The notes under the pieces were generated by a model. That model saw only the letters and a list, made by a program, of their open reading frames with translations, was not told where the DNA came from and made no database searches. This document shows positions 23,477-32,137 of a stretch of DNA of 64,000 bases, in pieces (within the stretch, counting starts at the first letter, position 1; each line of letters opens with the position of its first letter). The DNA comes from Streptomyces omiyaensis (GTDB lineage: Bacteria > Actinomycetota > Actinomycetes > Streptomycetales > Streptomycetaceae). The translations under genes and the position numbers were made by a program. Where the stretch lies: contig NZ_BMVV01000007.1 of NCBI RefSeq assembly GCF_014650895.1, positions 62,001 through 126,000 of the forward strand, in the 5' to 3' direction.

Positions 23477-24040
23477 ATGCGCGCACCCATCGGAGACTTC
23501 GACGACGCCCGCCCCGCCACCGACTGCCTCGACCTGCTCACCCCGCCGGTCGCCGCAGCCGTCCGCGCCTGGACGGGCCCCGTGCCGGCCGACCGGATCC
23601 TCTACGTCGACACCGACCCGACCATCGCCGACACCGCCGTCTTCGTCGAGCACCACGGCCCGGAGCTCCTCGAACAGTCCGCGAACTGCGTCGTCCTCGC
23701 CGGCAAGCGCGGCGAGACGACGACCCTCGCGGCGTGCGTGGTCAAGTCCGGCACCCGCGTCGACGTCAACGGCGTCGCGCGCAAGCACCTCGGTGTCCGC
23801 AAGGCGCGGTTCGCGCCGATGGACACCGCGACCGGCGACACCGGCATGGAGTACGGCGGCATCACCCCCATCGGCCTCCCCGCCGACTGGCCGCTCCTGG
23901 TCGACGCCACCGTCGTCGACACCGAATGGGTGCTCATCGGCAGCGGCCGCCGACGCGGCAAGATCATCGTCCCGGGCAAGGCATTCGCCCAACTTCCCCA
24001 CGCCGTGGTCCTGGAAGGGCTGGGCCTGCCCCAGGCCTGA
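23477..24040 (+). CDS. YbaK/aminoacyl-tRNA deacylase-associated domain protein
   Basis: A 187-residue single-domain protein of the YbaK/ProX family, which removes mis-charged amino acids from tRNA in trans. The core is ILYVDTDPTIADTAVFVEHHG, NCVVLAGKRGETTTLAACVV with the conserved Lys-Arg, and the final GGITPIGLP segment, whose GxxPxG motif lines the editing pocket. It is a free-standing editing domain; the tRNA is not predictable. The start is firm: TAGCGT at 23464-23469 is followed 7 bases later by ATG 23477, the leaderless pattern. A terminator hairpin follows at 24068. Confidence 0.88.
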   Translation: MRAPIGDFDDARPATDCLDLLTPPVAAAVRAWTGPVPADRILYVDTDPTIADTAVFVEHHGPELLEQSANCVVLAGKRGETTTLAACVVKSGTRVDVNGVARKHLGVRKARFAPMDTATGDTGMEYGGITPIGLPADWPLLVDATVVDTEWVLIGSGRRRGKIIVPGKAFAQLPHAVVLEGLGLPQA

Positions 24041-24067
24041 CGACGCGGCCGCGCAGCGGTGCGGACA

Positions 24068-24109
24068 CGACGACGGCCGCCCGGCGCACCCGCCGGACGG
24101 CCGTCGTCG
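24068..24109 (+). terminator. 18-bp stem-loop after the YbaK gene
   Basis: CGACGACGGCCG (24068-24079) pairs with 24098-24109, and inside it CCGGCG (24081-24086) pairs with CGCCGG (24091-24096) around a 4-base loop, with one mismatch between the two helices. It starts 27 bases after the stop. Confidence 0.85.
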
Positions 24110-24248
24110 CCCGCAACCGCACGGCACGACCCCCGGGCCGCACCCGCTCGGCCCTCTGCGCGCCGGACCGATGGTTACGCGCGCCGCGCGCCGGGCTGCC
24201 CGCCGCGTGCCGCACGGCAGGCCGGCCGTCCGGCGTCACGCATGGGCA

Positions 24249-24689
24249 TCAGCCCAGTCGCGGGATCTCGATCGCGGGGCAGCGGTCCATCACCATGTCC
24301 AGCCCCGCGTCCGTCGCGCGCGCGTACGCCGCCTCGTCGACGACACCGAGCTGGAACCACACGGCCTTGGCCCCGATCTCCCGCGCCTCGTCGGCGACCG
24401 CGCCGGCGAGGTCGCTGTTGACGAAGACGTCCACGACGTCGACGGGGAAGGGGATGTCGGCGAGGGACGCGTAGCCCGGCTCGCCGTGGACCGTCTCCGC
24501 CTTCGGATGCACCGGGACGATCCGCTTCCCGAAGCGCTGGAGGACGGCCGCCACCCCGTACGCGGCACGCTCCCGGTTCGAGGAGAGGCCCACGACCGCC
24601 CAGGTGTCGCCCGTGCCCGTCAGGATCCGGCGGACGGTCTCCTCCTCGGAACGCTCCGTCGCCTCGGTGGTCGTGGTGTCGACGCTCAT
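24249..24689 (-). CDS. CoA-binding domain protein (YccU-like)
   Basis: A 146-residue Rossmann-fold protein of the CoA_binding_2 family. The nucleotide-binding strand-loop-helix is TWAVVGLSSNRERAAYGVA, followed by GKRIVPVHPKAETVHGEPGY and the conserved VDVVDVFVNSDLAGAVADEA. The closing motif MVMDRCPAIEIPRL holds the near-invariant Cys-Pro. The physiological role is not established for the family; binding of CoA or a CoA ester is the expected property. AAGGAAGG lies upstream of ATG 24689. It is a stand-alone gene. Confidence 0.88.
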   Translation of the reverse strand: MSVDTTTTEATERSEEETVRRILTGTGDTWAVVGLSSNRERAAYGVAAVLQRFGKRIVPVHPKAETVHGEPGYASLADIPFPVDVVDVFVNSDLAGAVADEAREIGAKAVWFQLGVVDEAAYARATDAGLDMVMDRCPAIEIPRLG

Positions 24690-24796
24690 CCCTGGTGCCT
24701 TCCTTCTGTCCGTACGGGGTCTTCCTCCGTTACGAACCCGCCGCGCCTTCGGATCCTTCCCGCCCGGCAGCCCGGGAGCCCGGGGATTAGGCGGCT

Positions 24797-24844
24797 CGGG
24801 AACCGGGCAGCCCGGGAACCGGGCAGCCCGGGAACCGGGCAGCC
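24797..24844. repeat. Three exact 16-bp tandem repeats
   Basis: CGGGAACCGGGCAGCC is repeated at 24797-24812, 24813-24828 and 24829-24844 with no mismatch. Each unit contains an inverted pair around the AA. It sits just downstream of the carboxylesterase stop (24867), where it could help end that transcript. Confidence 0.85.
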
Positions 24845-24866
24845 CGGCTCGGGTGTGCCCGCCGCC

Positions 24867-26681
24867 TCATTCCTCCCAGGAACGCCGTTCGTCCTCCCGA
24901 GGGGCCGACACGACGGACGGGCGCTCCGGGCCGAAGACCATCACCGGCCGCTCCTCGTCCCACGTCCGCCACCCCGGGTCGCCGTCCGAGGCGAACGCCA
25001 CCCAGGCCGCGTGCACGGCCGCCGCAAGTTCGCGCGGCGCGCCCGGCCCCGTCAGCGCTTCCGCCTCGGGCGTGTCCAGGGTGTCGAAGACGAAGCCGAG
25101 CTCCAGCGCGTGGCAGGCGCCCAACCCGAGCACTGGCGACGGCCACCCGAACTCGTACACGAACGTGCGTCCCGCCGCCCCCGCCCGCAACCGCGCGTCC
25201 GCCATCCTGTTCAGCGGCACCCGCAGCAACTTGTCGGTGGCGAGCGCGCCCAGGACCTCACCGGGCCGTGCCTGCGGCCGGTTCGCCCGGTAGACCCGCG
25301 CCGTACGCGACGGGACCCGCGTCTTCCACAACGCGAGCCGCAACATCAGCGGGGACAAGCGTTCCACGAGCCCACTCGGTACGAACCAGAGCCGGTACTC
25401 CTCCGTCGTCGTTCCCAGCAGCAGGTCGACCCCGGCGGAGTCCACGCCCGGCTCCGAGGCGCGGGACGAGCCCGATCCGGCAGCGACGTACGGGAGCGAG
25501 TCTCCGGGACCGTTCCCCGCCGCTTCACCCAGCACCCCCTTGGGCGATCGCCCAGCCCCCGAGCCGACCTCGGCCTCGACCCCGGTTCCTGCTCCTGCTC
25601 CTGTTCCTGTTCCTGCTTCGGCTTCGGCCTTTGCCCTTCCCCTGACCTCGTTCCCACCCGGCACCCCGGTCGCCGTGAGGGCCTCCGCCGGGTCGCGCGG
25701 CAGCACCTCGCCGTCGACCACGATCTGGAAGGAGTGCCCGCTTCCCGTCAGCGGCGACCCCTTGGCCGTCACCTCCGTCTGCGCCGTGAGCAGCAGCTCC
25801 CGGTCCACCGCGGCGAACGCCTCCGCCGTCGCGGGGACCCCCAGCCGCTTCGCGATCGCCTCCGTCGTCCGCCGCGCCCGCTCAGGCGGCAGCGCCATCG
25901 GCGCGCCACTCTGCACGACCGCTCGCCGGAACAGTCCGCGCGCGAGCGGCGAGGCGAGCAGCGCGGCGATCGAGATCGCGCCCGCCGACTCGCCGAAGAC
26001 CGTCACCCGCCCGGGATCACCGCCGAACGCCGCGATGTTCTCCCGTACCCATGCGAGCGCGGCGATCTGGTCACGCAGCCCGAGATTGGCAGGGGCGTCG
26101 GGAAAGAACCCGAACCCCTCCACGCCGAGGCGGTAGTTGACGGAGACGAGGACCACGCCGTCCCGCGCGAACGCGGTCCCGTCGTAGACGGGCACGGCGT
26201 TCGAGCCGTGAAGGAGCGACCCGCCGTGGATCCACACCATCACCGGCCGGCCGCAGACACCCTGGACAGGGCCCGCGCCCGTGCCCCCCTCCTTGCCCGC
26301 GGTCGGCCCCTCCGGCCCCTCCGATCCTTCCGGCCCTTCCGGACCCCAAGGGGCCCAGACGTTGACGTTGAGGCATTCGTCGCCCTCCACCGCGGGGTCG
26401 GGCAGCAGCGCGTCGAGCGGAGGGGCGTAGGGCCGCTTCGGAGCGGTCGGCCCGAACTCCGTGGCCTTCCGCACCCCCTCCCACGGCTCCACCGGCTCCG
26501 GCGCCCGGAACCTGCGCGGCCCGAACGGCGCCCGCGCGTACGGCACACCGAGGAAGCGGGCCACGCCGTCCGCCGCGAACGCGCCGCTCACCCTCCCCGC
26601 CACGAGCACGGCCTCCGGCGCCCCTCCCGCGCCCGACCCCGTCCCACGCACCGCGTCCTGATCCTGATCCGGCGTCGTCAT
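24867..26681 (-). CDS. Type B carboxylesterase/lipase
   Basis: Alpha/beta-hydrolase of 604 residues in the carboxylesterase/cholinesterase family. Visible landmarks are FLGVPYARAPFGPRRFRAPE, EDECLN-like GDECLNVNVW, the oxyanion WIHGGSL, the nucleophile elbow VTVFGESAGAISIAALL and the His region GACHALELGFVFDTL. It is longer than usual because of an insertion at about residues 340-380, a GTGTGAGAGTG and AEAEA tract coded by CTCCTG/TTCCTG-type DNA repeats (about 25580-25640), and a second Gly/Pro/Glu insert near residue 115. No signal peptide is seen, so it is probably cytosolic. The substrate is unknown. Confidence 0.88.
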   Translation of the reverse strand: MTTPDQDQDAVRGTGSGAGGAPEAVLVAGRVSGAFAADGVARFLGVPYARAPFGPRRFRAPEPVEPWEGVRKATEFGPTAPKRPYAPPLDALLPDPAVEGDECLNVNVWAPWGPEGPEGSEGPEGPTAGKEGGTGAGPVQGVCGRPVMVWIHGGSLLHGSNAVPVYDGTAFARDGVVLVSVNYRLGVEGFGFFPDAPANLGLRDQIAALAWVRENIAAFGGDPGRVTVFGESAGAISIAALLASPLARGLFRRAVVQSGAPMALPPERARRTTEAIAKRLGVPATAEAFAAVDRELLLTAQTEVTAKGSPLTGSGHSFQIVVDGEVLPRDPAEALTATGVPGGNEVRGRAKAEAEAGTGTGAGAGTGVEAEVGSGAGRSPKGVLGEAAGNGPGDSLPYVAAGSGSSRASEPGVDSAGVDLLLGTTTEEYRLWFVPSGLVERLSPLMLRLALWKTRVPSRTARVYRANRPQARPGEVLGALATDKLLRVPLNRMADARLRAGAAGRTFVYEFGWPSPVLGLGACHALELGFVFDTLDTPEAEALTGPGAPRELAAAVHAAWVAFASDGDPGWRTWDEERPVMVFGPERPSVVSAPREDERRSWEE

Positions 26682-26887
26682 GGCTGCGTCCTTCCGTACC
26701 GAGCGTGCGTGTCGTGCGGATGATGCCCCGGGAACCGCCGGGACGGGAGAGCTCTGCCGGGACGGCGACGCCGCTGTGCAGCTGCCCAGAACAGGCCCGG
26801 CCGACCCGGCCGCGACACGGGCCGATCCGGGCTCGGTGCGGACGGCCGCGTCACGCCCCCAGGCCCTCGGCCCTCGCCGTGCTCGCG

Positions 26888-28378
26888 TCAGTCGGCCGAC
26901 GCCACCAGCGCGCGCTTGAGGACCTTGCCGGTCGGGCCGAGCGGCAGGGCGTCCACGAACCGGACGACGCGCGGGTACTTGTGGCGGCCGAGCCGTTCCC
27001 GCGCCCAGTCGACGAGCTCCGCCTCGGTGAGGGCCGTCGTGCCCGCCCGGCGTACCACCACCGCGCACACCTCCTCGCCCTTCGCCTCGTCGGGGACGCC
27101 GATCACGGCGACCTCGGACACCGACGGGTGCCGGACCAGGACCTCCTCCACCTCGCGCGGGTAGATGTTGAAACCGCCCCGGATCACCAGGTCCTTCTTC
27201 CGGTCGACGATTCGCAGGAAACCGTCCTCGTCCCGCGCGCCCAGGTCGCCCGTGCGGAACCAGCCGTCCACGACCGCGGCCGCCGTCGCCCCCGGATCGT
27301 CGAGGTAACCGGCGAAGACGTTGTGCCCCCGCACCACCACCTCACCGACCTCGCCGTCCGGCAGCAGCCGGATCTCCCCGTCGAGCGCCGCGTCGGCCAC
27401 TCCGACCTCGACACCCCACACCGGATGACCCACCGTGCCGGGCCGCCGCCCGAGGTGCGGCTGGTTGAACGTGGCCACCGGCGAGGTCTCCGTCAGGCCG
27501 TACCCCTCCAGGATCTGCGTCCGGAAGGTCTCCTGGAAGCGCTCCAGGACGGCGACCGGCAGCGCCGCGCCACCGGAGATCGCGGCGCGCAGCGCCTCCG
27601 GCCGCCGGTCCGACACCGCCGCGGCCTCCACCAGCGCGTGGTACATCGTCGGCACGCCCATGAACACCGTCACACCTTCGTCGGCGAGCACCTCCAGCGC
27701 CGCCGGCCCGCTGAACCTGGGCATCAGCACAAGCGTGGCGCCCTGGCGGAGCGTGCCGTTCATCGCGCACGTCTGGCCGTAGCTGTGGAACAGCGGCAGA
27801 CAGCCGAGGACGACGTCGTCCTCCCCGAGACCGAGCAGGTCCTGCGAGGTCACGGCCGCGTTCATGACGATGTTGAGGTGGGTCAGCCGCGCGCCCTTGG
27901 GCCGCCCCGTCGTGCCGCTGGTGTAGAGGATCACCGCCGTGTCGGACGGGTCGGCCGGCTCGGGCGCGGCCAGCGGTTCGGGCGCGGAGGGCGCTCCCCG
28001 GAAGGCCCGCACACCGGCCGCGCGCGCCGCCTCGTCGGCGACCGTCCACAGCGGGCCGCCGCTCACGATCGCGACCGCGCCACTGTGCTCCAGCACAAAA
28101 CGCACCTCGTCCGCGACGAGCAGCGCGTGCACCGGCACCACCGTGGCACCGGCGGCGAGCGCGCCGTAGTAGACGCGCAGGAACTCCGTGGTGTTCGGCA
28201 GCAGCACCGCCACCCGGTCACCCGGCTTCACCCCCGCCTCGCGCAGCCCTGCGGCGCAGCGCAGCGCCGCGTCCCACAGCTCGCGGTAGGTGAACCGGCT
28301 CGCGCCCTCGACGACGGCGATCCGGTCGGGGAAGTGGCGGGCGGACTCACCCAGCACGCCGGCGACGCTCAGTGACAT
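26888..28378 (-). CDS. AMP-dependent acyl-CoA synthetase/ligase
   Basis: ANL-superfamily ligase of 496 residues that activates a carboxylic acid with ATP and CoA. The AMP-binding loop is ILYTSGTTGRPKGARLTHLN, the adenine motif EGYGLTETSPV, the ATP-binding hinge GWFRTGDLGARDEDGFL, and the C-terminal catalytic Lys is in GPTGKVLKRAL; all are intact. The chain-length motif region (HSYGQTCAM) resembles medium/long-chain fatty acid ligases. GGAG lies 8 bases before ATG 28378. It is divergent from a PucR regulator, with inverted repeats between, so its expression is probably controlled by that protein. Likely role: fatty-acid or aromatic-acid activation. Confidence 0.9.
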   Translation of the reverse strand: MSLSVAGVLGESARHFPDRIAVVEGASRFTYRELWDAALRCAAGLREAGVKPGDRVAVLLPNTTEFLRVYYGALAAGATVVPVHALLVADEVRFVLEHSGAVAIVSGGPLWTVADEAARAAGVRAFRGAPSAPEPLAAPEPADPSDTAVILYTSGTTGRPKGARLTHLNIVMNAAVTSQDLLGLGEDDVVLGCLPLFHSYGQTCAMNGTLRQGATLVLMPRFSGPAALEVLADEGVTVFMGVPTMYHALVEAAAVSDRRPEALRAAISGGAALPVAVLERFQETFRTQILEGYGLTETSPVATFNQPHLGRRPGTVGHPVWGVEVGVADAALDGEIRLLPDGEVGEVVVRGHNVFAGYLDDPGATAAAVVDGWFRTGDLGARDEDGFLRIVDRKKDLVIRGGFNIYPREVEEVLVRHPSVSEVAVIGVPDEAKGEEVCAVVVRRAGTTALTEAELVDWARERLGRHKYPRVVRFVDALPLGPTGKVLKRALVASAD

Positions 28379-28407
28379 GACACGCTCCAGAGACGTGGTG
28401 CTGACGG

Positions 28408-28438
28408 CGGTGTCAACATTCCGTGACACGGCACAGAA
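28408..28438. promoter_or_regulatory. Overlapping inverted repeats between the ligase and PucR genes
   Basis: GTGTCA (28410-28415) and TGACAC (28424-28429) form an inverted pair with 8 bases between. The right half is also inside the palindrome CCGTG-A-CACGG (28421-28431), which is framed by TTC and GAA (28419-28438). They lie 32-60 bases upstream of the ligase start. The binding factor is unknown; PucR is the candidate. Confidence 0.5.
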
Positions 28439-28564
28439 TCGATCGTGGAAGCACCCCGAAGCCATGTGCAGACGCCCACCATGCGCCTCCACGGGCTGGG
28501 CATCGGCCCCTCAGCGACTCCCGGCACGTGGCAATCGCCAAAGCGCGGCGCTACGGTGCCAGCC

Positions 28565-30010
28565 ATGACGCCCCGCCCGCCCGGCGCCCCCGACCCCTCG
28601 CCGGACCGCACGCCGGACCGTTCGTCCGTTCCCTCCCGGCGCCCGCCCTCCGGCCCGCCGGCCGCGCCCCGCGCGCGCACCCCGCTCGGCTCGGCAGGCG
28701 ACTCCGGCGCCCTGCGCCGCTCCCTCGCCGCCGCGCTGCTCTCCGACGTCGACCGGCTCACCGACCGGGCCGTGGCCGACATCCGCGCCCACTCCGGTAC
28801 GTACGCCTCCGGCGACCCCGTCACCCACGAGGACCTCTGGGCGATCTGCCGCGACAACCTGCTGCGCGCCCTGGAGGACTTCGGCGGGCTCGCACCCACC
28901 GACGGCGACTTCGAGGGCGCGGCTCGCGAGACCGGCCGCCGCCGCGCCGAACAGGGTGTGCCGCTCGACACCGTCCTCCAGGCCTACCGGCGCGGTGGAC
29001 GCATCCTGTGGCAGGTCATGGCCGAGCACCTGCGCACCCGGGCCGGCCGCCAGGCGGACAGCCGCGACCTGGAACTCGACGTCGCCGGCGCCGTCTGGGA
29101 GACCATCGACCGCTACTCGGTCGCCATGGCCGACGCGTACCGCCTCGGTCAGCTGGAGCTCCAGAACCAGCAGGACACCCGCCGGGCAGCGCTCTTCGAG
29201 GCCCTCCTCGACGGGCGTGCCGACGACCCCGCCGTCGCGTCCGCCGCTGCCGCCGCGCTCGGCGTCCCCGCCCAGGACCGGTACGTCGTCGTGGTCGCCA
29301 CCCAGGACCCGGCCGCCCCGCCCCGCCCGGCCCCCGTCCTGGAGGCGCAGGGCCTCTGGTCGTACTGGCGCCCGCGCTCGGGGCGGTACGCCGGCATCGT
29401 CCGCCTCCCACGCCGCGACACGCCCGCCGGCCGGACGCCGCCCCTGCCCGGAGCGGGCCCCGACCCGGCGCTGCTCCGCCTCCTCGACGCGCTCCGCGAA
29501 CGCACCGGCGCCACGGCAGGCGTCTCGCCCGAGTTCGAACGCCTCTCCCAGGCGGGCCGCGCCCTCCGACTCGCCGAACAGACCCTCCGTACCCTTCCTG
29601 CCGGCAGCGGCGAGGCCGCCGTCTTCGACGCACGGCTCACCGAGATCCTCCTCAGCGGGCGCCCCGACATCGCCGAACGGATCGTCACCGTCCACCTCGG
29701 ACCCATCCTCGTCACCGGCGGCGAGCGCGCGGCGCTCCTCACCACCCTCCGGGTCTGGCTCGACCACGGCTGCTCCGCCTCCCGCGCCGCGGAACTCCTC
29801 TACTGTCACCGCAACACCGTGCTGAACCGCATCGGGCGCGTCGCCGAGCTCACCGGCCGCTCCAGCGAATCGGGCGAGGCACGCCTCGGTTGGGCACTTG
29901 CCCTGCGCGCCCTCCCGTACGTCGGGCTCCCCGACGCCCCCGGCTCTCCCTCCGCCACCGTGGACCCGCCCAGTCCGGGGGGCGCGGAGCGCGACGGGTA
30001 CGGCACGTAG
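28565..30010 (+). CDS. PucR family transcriptional regulator
   Basis: A 481-residue regulator with the PucR/CdaR layout: a variable N-terminal helical sensor (about residues 45-190), a degenerate GGDEF-like middle domain (VVVVATQDPA..., AGVSPEFERLSQAGRALRLAEQ) and the C-terminal PucR-type HTH (LRVWLDHGCSASRAAELLYC followed by HRNTVLNRIGRVAELTG), which defines the family. The first 40 residues are Pro/Arg-rich and disordered. The frame is open to 28445; ATG 28565 is preferred because TACGGT ends 7 bases before it (leaderless pattern). It is divergent from the acyl-CoA ligase and probably regulates it. YigZ follows 10 bases later. Confidence 0.88.
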   Translation: MTPRPPGAPDPSPDRTPDRSSVPSRRPPSGPPAAPRARTPLGSAGDSGALRRSLAAALLSDVDRLTDRAVADIRAHSGTYASGDPVTHEDLWAICRDNLLRALEDFGGLAPTDGDFEGAARETGRRRAEQGVPLDTVLQAYRRGGRILWQVMAEHLRTRAGRQADSRDLELDVAGAVWETIDRYSVAMADAYRLGQLELQNQQDTRRAALFEALLDGRADDPAVASAAAAALGVPAQDRYVVVVATQDPAAPPRPAPVLEAQGLWSYWRPRSGRYAGIVRLPRRDTPAGRTPPLPGAGPDPALLRLLDALRERTGATAGVSPEFERLSQAGRALRLAEQTLRTLPAGSGEAAVFDARLTEILLSGRPDIAERIVTVHLGPILVTGGERAALLTTLRVWLDHGCSASRAAELLYCHRNTVLNRIGRVAELTGRSSESGEARLGWALALRALPYVGLPDAPGSPSATVDPPSPGGAERDGYGT

Positions 30011-30019
30011 GCTGGCTGA

Positions 30020-30646
30020 ATGCAGGAGCAGTACCGCACGCTGGCCCGCGAGGGCGTCCACGAGACCGAGATCAACCGTTCGCGCTTCCTCTGTGCACTC
30101 GCACCGGTCGCCGACGAGCGCGAAGCGCAGGAGTTCGTGGCGCGGATCCGCCGGGAACACCCGACGGCCACCCACAACTGCTTCGCCTACGTGCTCGGCG
30201 CCGACGCGTCCGTCCAGAAGGCGAGCGACGACGGCGAACCCGGCGGCACCGCAGGCGTCCCCATGCTCCAGATGCTGCTGCGCCGCGAGATGCGGTACGT
30301 CGCCGCGGTCGTCACCCGCTACTACGGCGGGGTGAAACTCGGTGCCGGCGGTCTGATCCGGGCGTACGGCGGCGTGGTCGGCGAAGCCCTCGACGCACTC
30401 GGCACCATCACCCGGCAGCGCTACCGGCTCGCCACCGTCATCGTCGACCACCAGCGGGCCGGAAAGCTGGAGAACGATCTCCGCTCCACCGGCCGCGCCG
30501 TCCGGGACGTGCGATACGCCGAAGCCGTCACCATCGAGATCGGCCTCCCCGACGCCGACGTTCCCGCCTTCCGCTCCTGGCTCGCCGACGCCACGGCCGG
30601 CACCGCCACCGTGGAACTCGGCGGCGAAGCGTACGGCGACGCCTGA
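30020..30646 (+). CDS. YigZ/IMPACT family protein
   Basis: A 208-residue two-domain protein of the UPF0029 family. The N-terminal ribosomal protein S5-like fold carries THNCFAYVLG, ASDDGEPGGTAGVPML and VVTRYYGGVKLGAGGLIRAY, the diagnostic family block; the C-terminal domain is ferredoxin-like. It is related to eukaryotic IMPACT/YIH1, regulators of Gcn2; the bacterial role is not established, though translation or nucleotide binding is suspected. TAGGCT at 30008-30013, overlapping the PucR stop codon, ends 6 bases before ATG 30020, so this gene probably has its own leaderless promoter inside the end of pucR. Confidence 0.9.
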   Translation: MQEQYRTLAREGVHETEINRSRFLCALAPVADEREAQEFVARIRREHPTATHNCFAYVLGADASVQKASDDGEPGGTAGVPMLQMLLRREMRYVAAVVTRYYGGVKLGAGGLIRAYGGVVGEALDALGTITRQRYRLATVIVDHQRAGKLENDLRSTGRAVRDVRYAEAVTIEIGLPDADVPAFRSWLADATAGTATVELGGEAYGDA

Positions 30647-30961
30647 CCCCCACCCCCAGGGCAGATGCCCATCCACCCGCGCCGCGCCCACTGGTCCACC
30701 CGCGCAGGTATCCACCTACCTGCACTTACGATGCGCGCGGGAACAAGCTTGCCCGCAGTCCTGGGCATCGGCCCCTTCCGGTCGTGCCTTGTTCCTCCCC
30801 GCCGACCCGCCTCCTCCCCACCCCGCATCTCCCTCATGTGGCCCCGCCCACCACCCCCGCCGGGATAGCGTGGTGGACACACACGAACGGACCCGGGTCA
30901 CCGGACGGGAATCCGGCACCAGGGCGAGGAGCGGCGCGCGCATGCGGGGTGGGACGACGAC
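30647..30961. other. Non-coding stretch upstream of sbcD
   Basis: No gene is supported. It contains the inverted repeat GCAGGTA-tccacc-TACCTGC (30704-30723), an AT-richer island around 30725-30760, and near 30870 a TAGCGT hexamer that could be the sbcDC -10 box. An operator or small-RNA role cannot be judged from sequence. Confidence 0.4.
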
Positions 30962-32137
30962 GTGAGGTTCCTGCACACCTCGGACTGGCACCTCGGCCGG
31001 TCCTTCCACCGCGTCGGCCTCCTCGACGCACAGGCCGCCTTCCTCGACCACCTCGTCGCCACCGTCCGCGACCGCGACGTGGACGCCGTCCTCGTCGCCG
31101 GCGACGTGTACGACCGCGCCGTGCCGCCGCTGCCCGCCGTCGAGCTCTTCGACCGCGCGCTGCACCGCCTCGCCGAGGCGGGCGTGCCCACGGTCATGAT
31201 CTCCGGCAACCACGACTCCGCCCGCCGCCTCGGCGTCGGCGCCGGACTCCTCGGCCGCGCCGGCATCCACCTGCGTACCGACCCGGCCGGCATCGGCACC
31301 CCCGTCGTCCTCGCCGACGCGCACGGCGAGGTCGCCCTCTACGGCCTGCCGTACCTGGAGCCCGCGCTCGTGCGGGAGCAGCTCGGGGCCCGGCGGGGCG
31401 GCCACGAGGCAGTGCTCGCCGCCGCCATGGACCGGGTCCGCGCCGACCTCGCCACCCGGCCCGCCGGGACGCGTTCCGTCGTCCTCGCGCACGCCTTCGT
31501 CGCGGGCGGCGCGGCCAGCGACAGCGAGCGCGACATCACCGTCGGCGGCGTCTCCGCCGTCCCCGCAGCGGTGTTCGACGGCGTCGACTACATCGCCCTC
31601 GGCCACCTCCACGGCGCCCAGACCCTCACCCCCCGCGTGCGGTACTCCGGCTCCCCGCTCGCCTACTCCTTCTCCGAGGCCGATCACCGCAAGACGACGT
31701 GGCTCGTCGACCTCGGCGCCGACGGCGCCGTCACCGCCGCCGAGCGCGTCGACTGCCCCGTGCCCCGCCCGCTCGCCCGGCTCCGGGGCCGCCTCGACGA
31801 CCTGCTCGCCGACCCCGCGCACACCCGCCACCAGGACTCCTGGATCGAGGCCACCCTCACCGACGCGGTGCGCCCCCACGACCCGATGGCCCGGCTCGCC
31901 GAACGCTTCCCGCACACCCTCAACCTCGTCTTCGAGCCCGAACGCGCCGACACCGACTCCCTCGCCTCCTACGCCCAGCGGCTCCGCGGCCGCAGCGACC
32001 AGCAGATCGCCGAGGACTTCGTCGCCCACGTCCGCGCCGGCGGCGGACTCGACGCGGCGGAACGGACCGTGCTGTACGGCGCCTTCGACGACGTCCGCGT
32101 CGACGCCGCCACCACCGAGCGCGAGGGGGGCCGATGA
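30962..32137 (+). CDS. sbcD: Exonuclease SbcCD nuclease subunit
   Basis: Mre11-type Mn-dependent nuclease subunit of the SbcCD complex, which cleaves hairpins and double-strand ends, and protein-blocked ends, during repair and replication. The five phosphoesterase motifs are present: FLHTSDWHLGRSF, VLVAGDVYDRAVPP, MISGNHDSARR, VVLAHAFVAGG and YIALGHLHGAQ. The length of 391 residues is normal, with a C-terminal capping region. GTG 30962 is the start; upstream only a weak GGTGGGA is seen. The stop TGA overlaps the sbcC start (ATGA at 32134-32137), so the two are translationally coupled. Confidence 0.95.
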   Translation: MRFLHTSDWHLGRSFHRVGLLDAQAAFLDHLVATVRDRDVDAVLVAGDVYDRAVPPLPAVELFDRALHRLAEAGVPTVMISGNHDSARRLGVGAGLLGRAGIHLRTDPAGIGTPVVLADAHGEVALYGLPYLEPALVREQLGARRGGHEAVLAAAMDRVRADLATRPAGTRSVVLAHAFVAGGAASDSERDITVGGVSAVPAAVFDGVDYIALGHLHGAQTLTPRVRYSGSPLAYSFSEADHRKTTWLVDLGADGAVTAAERVDCPVPRPLARLRGRLDDLLADPAHTRHQDSWIEATLTDAVRPHDPMARLAERFPHTLNLVFEPERADTDSLASYAQRLRGRSDQQIAEDFVAHVRAGGGLDAAERTVLYGAFDDVRVDAATTEREGGR

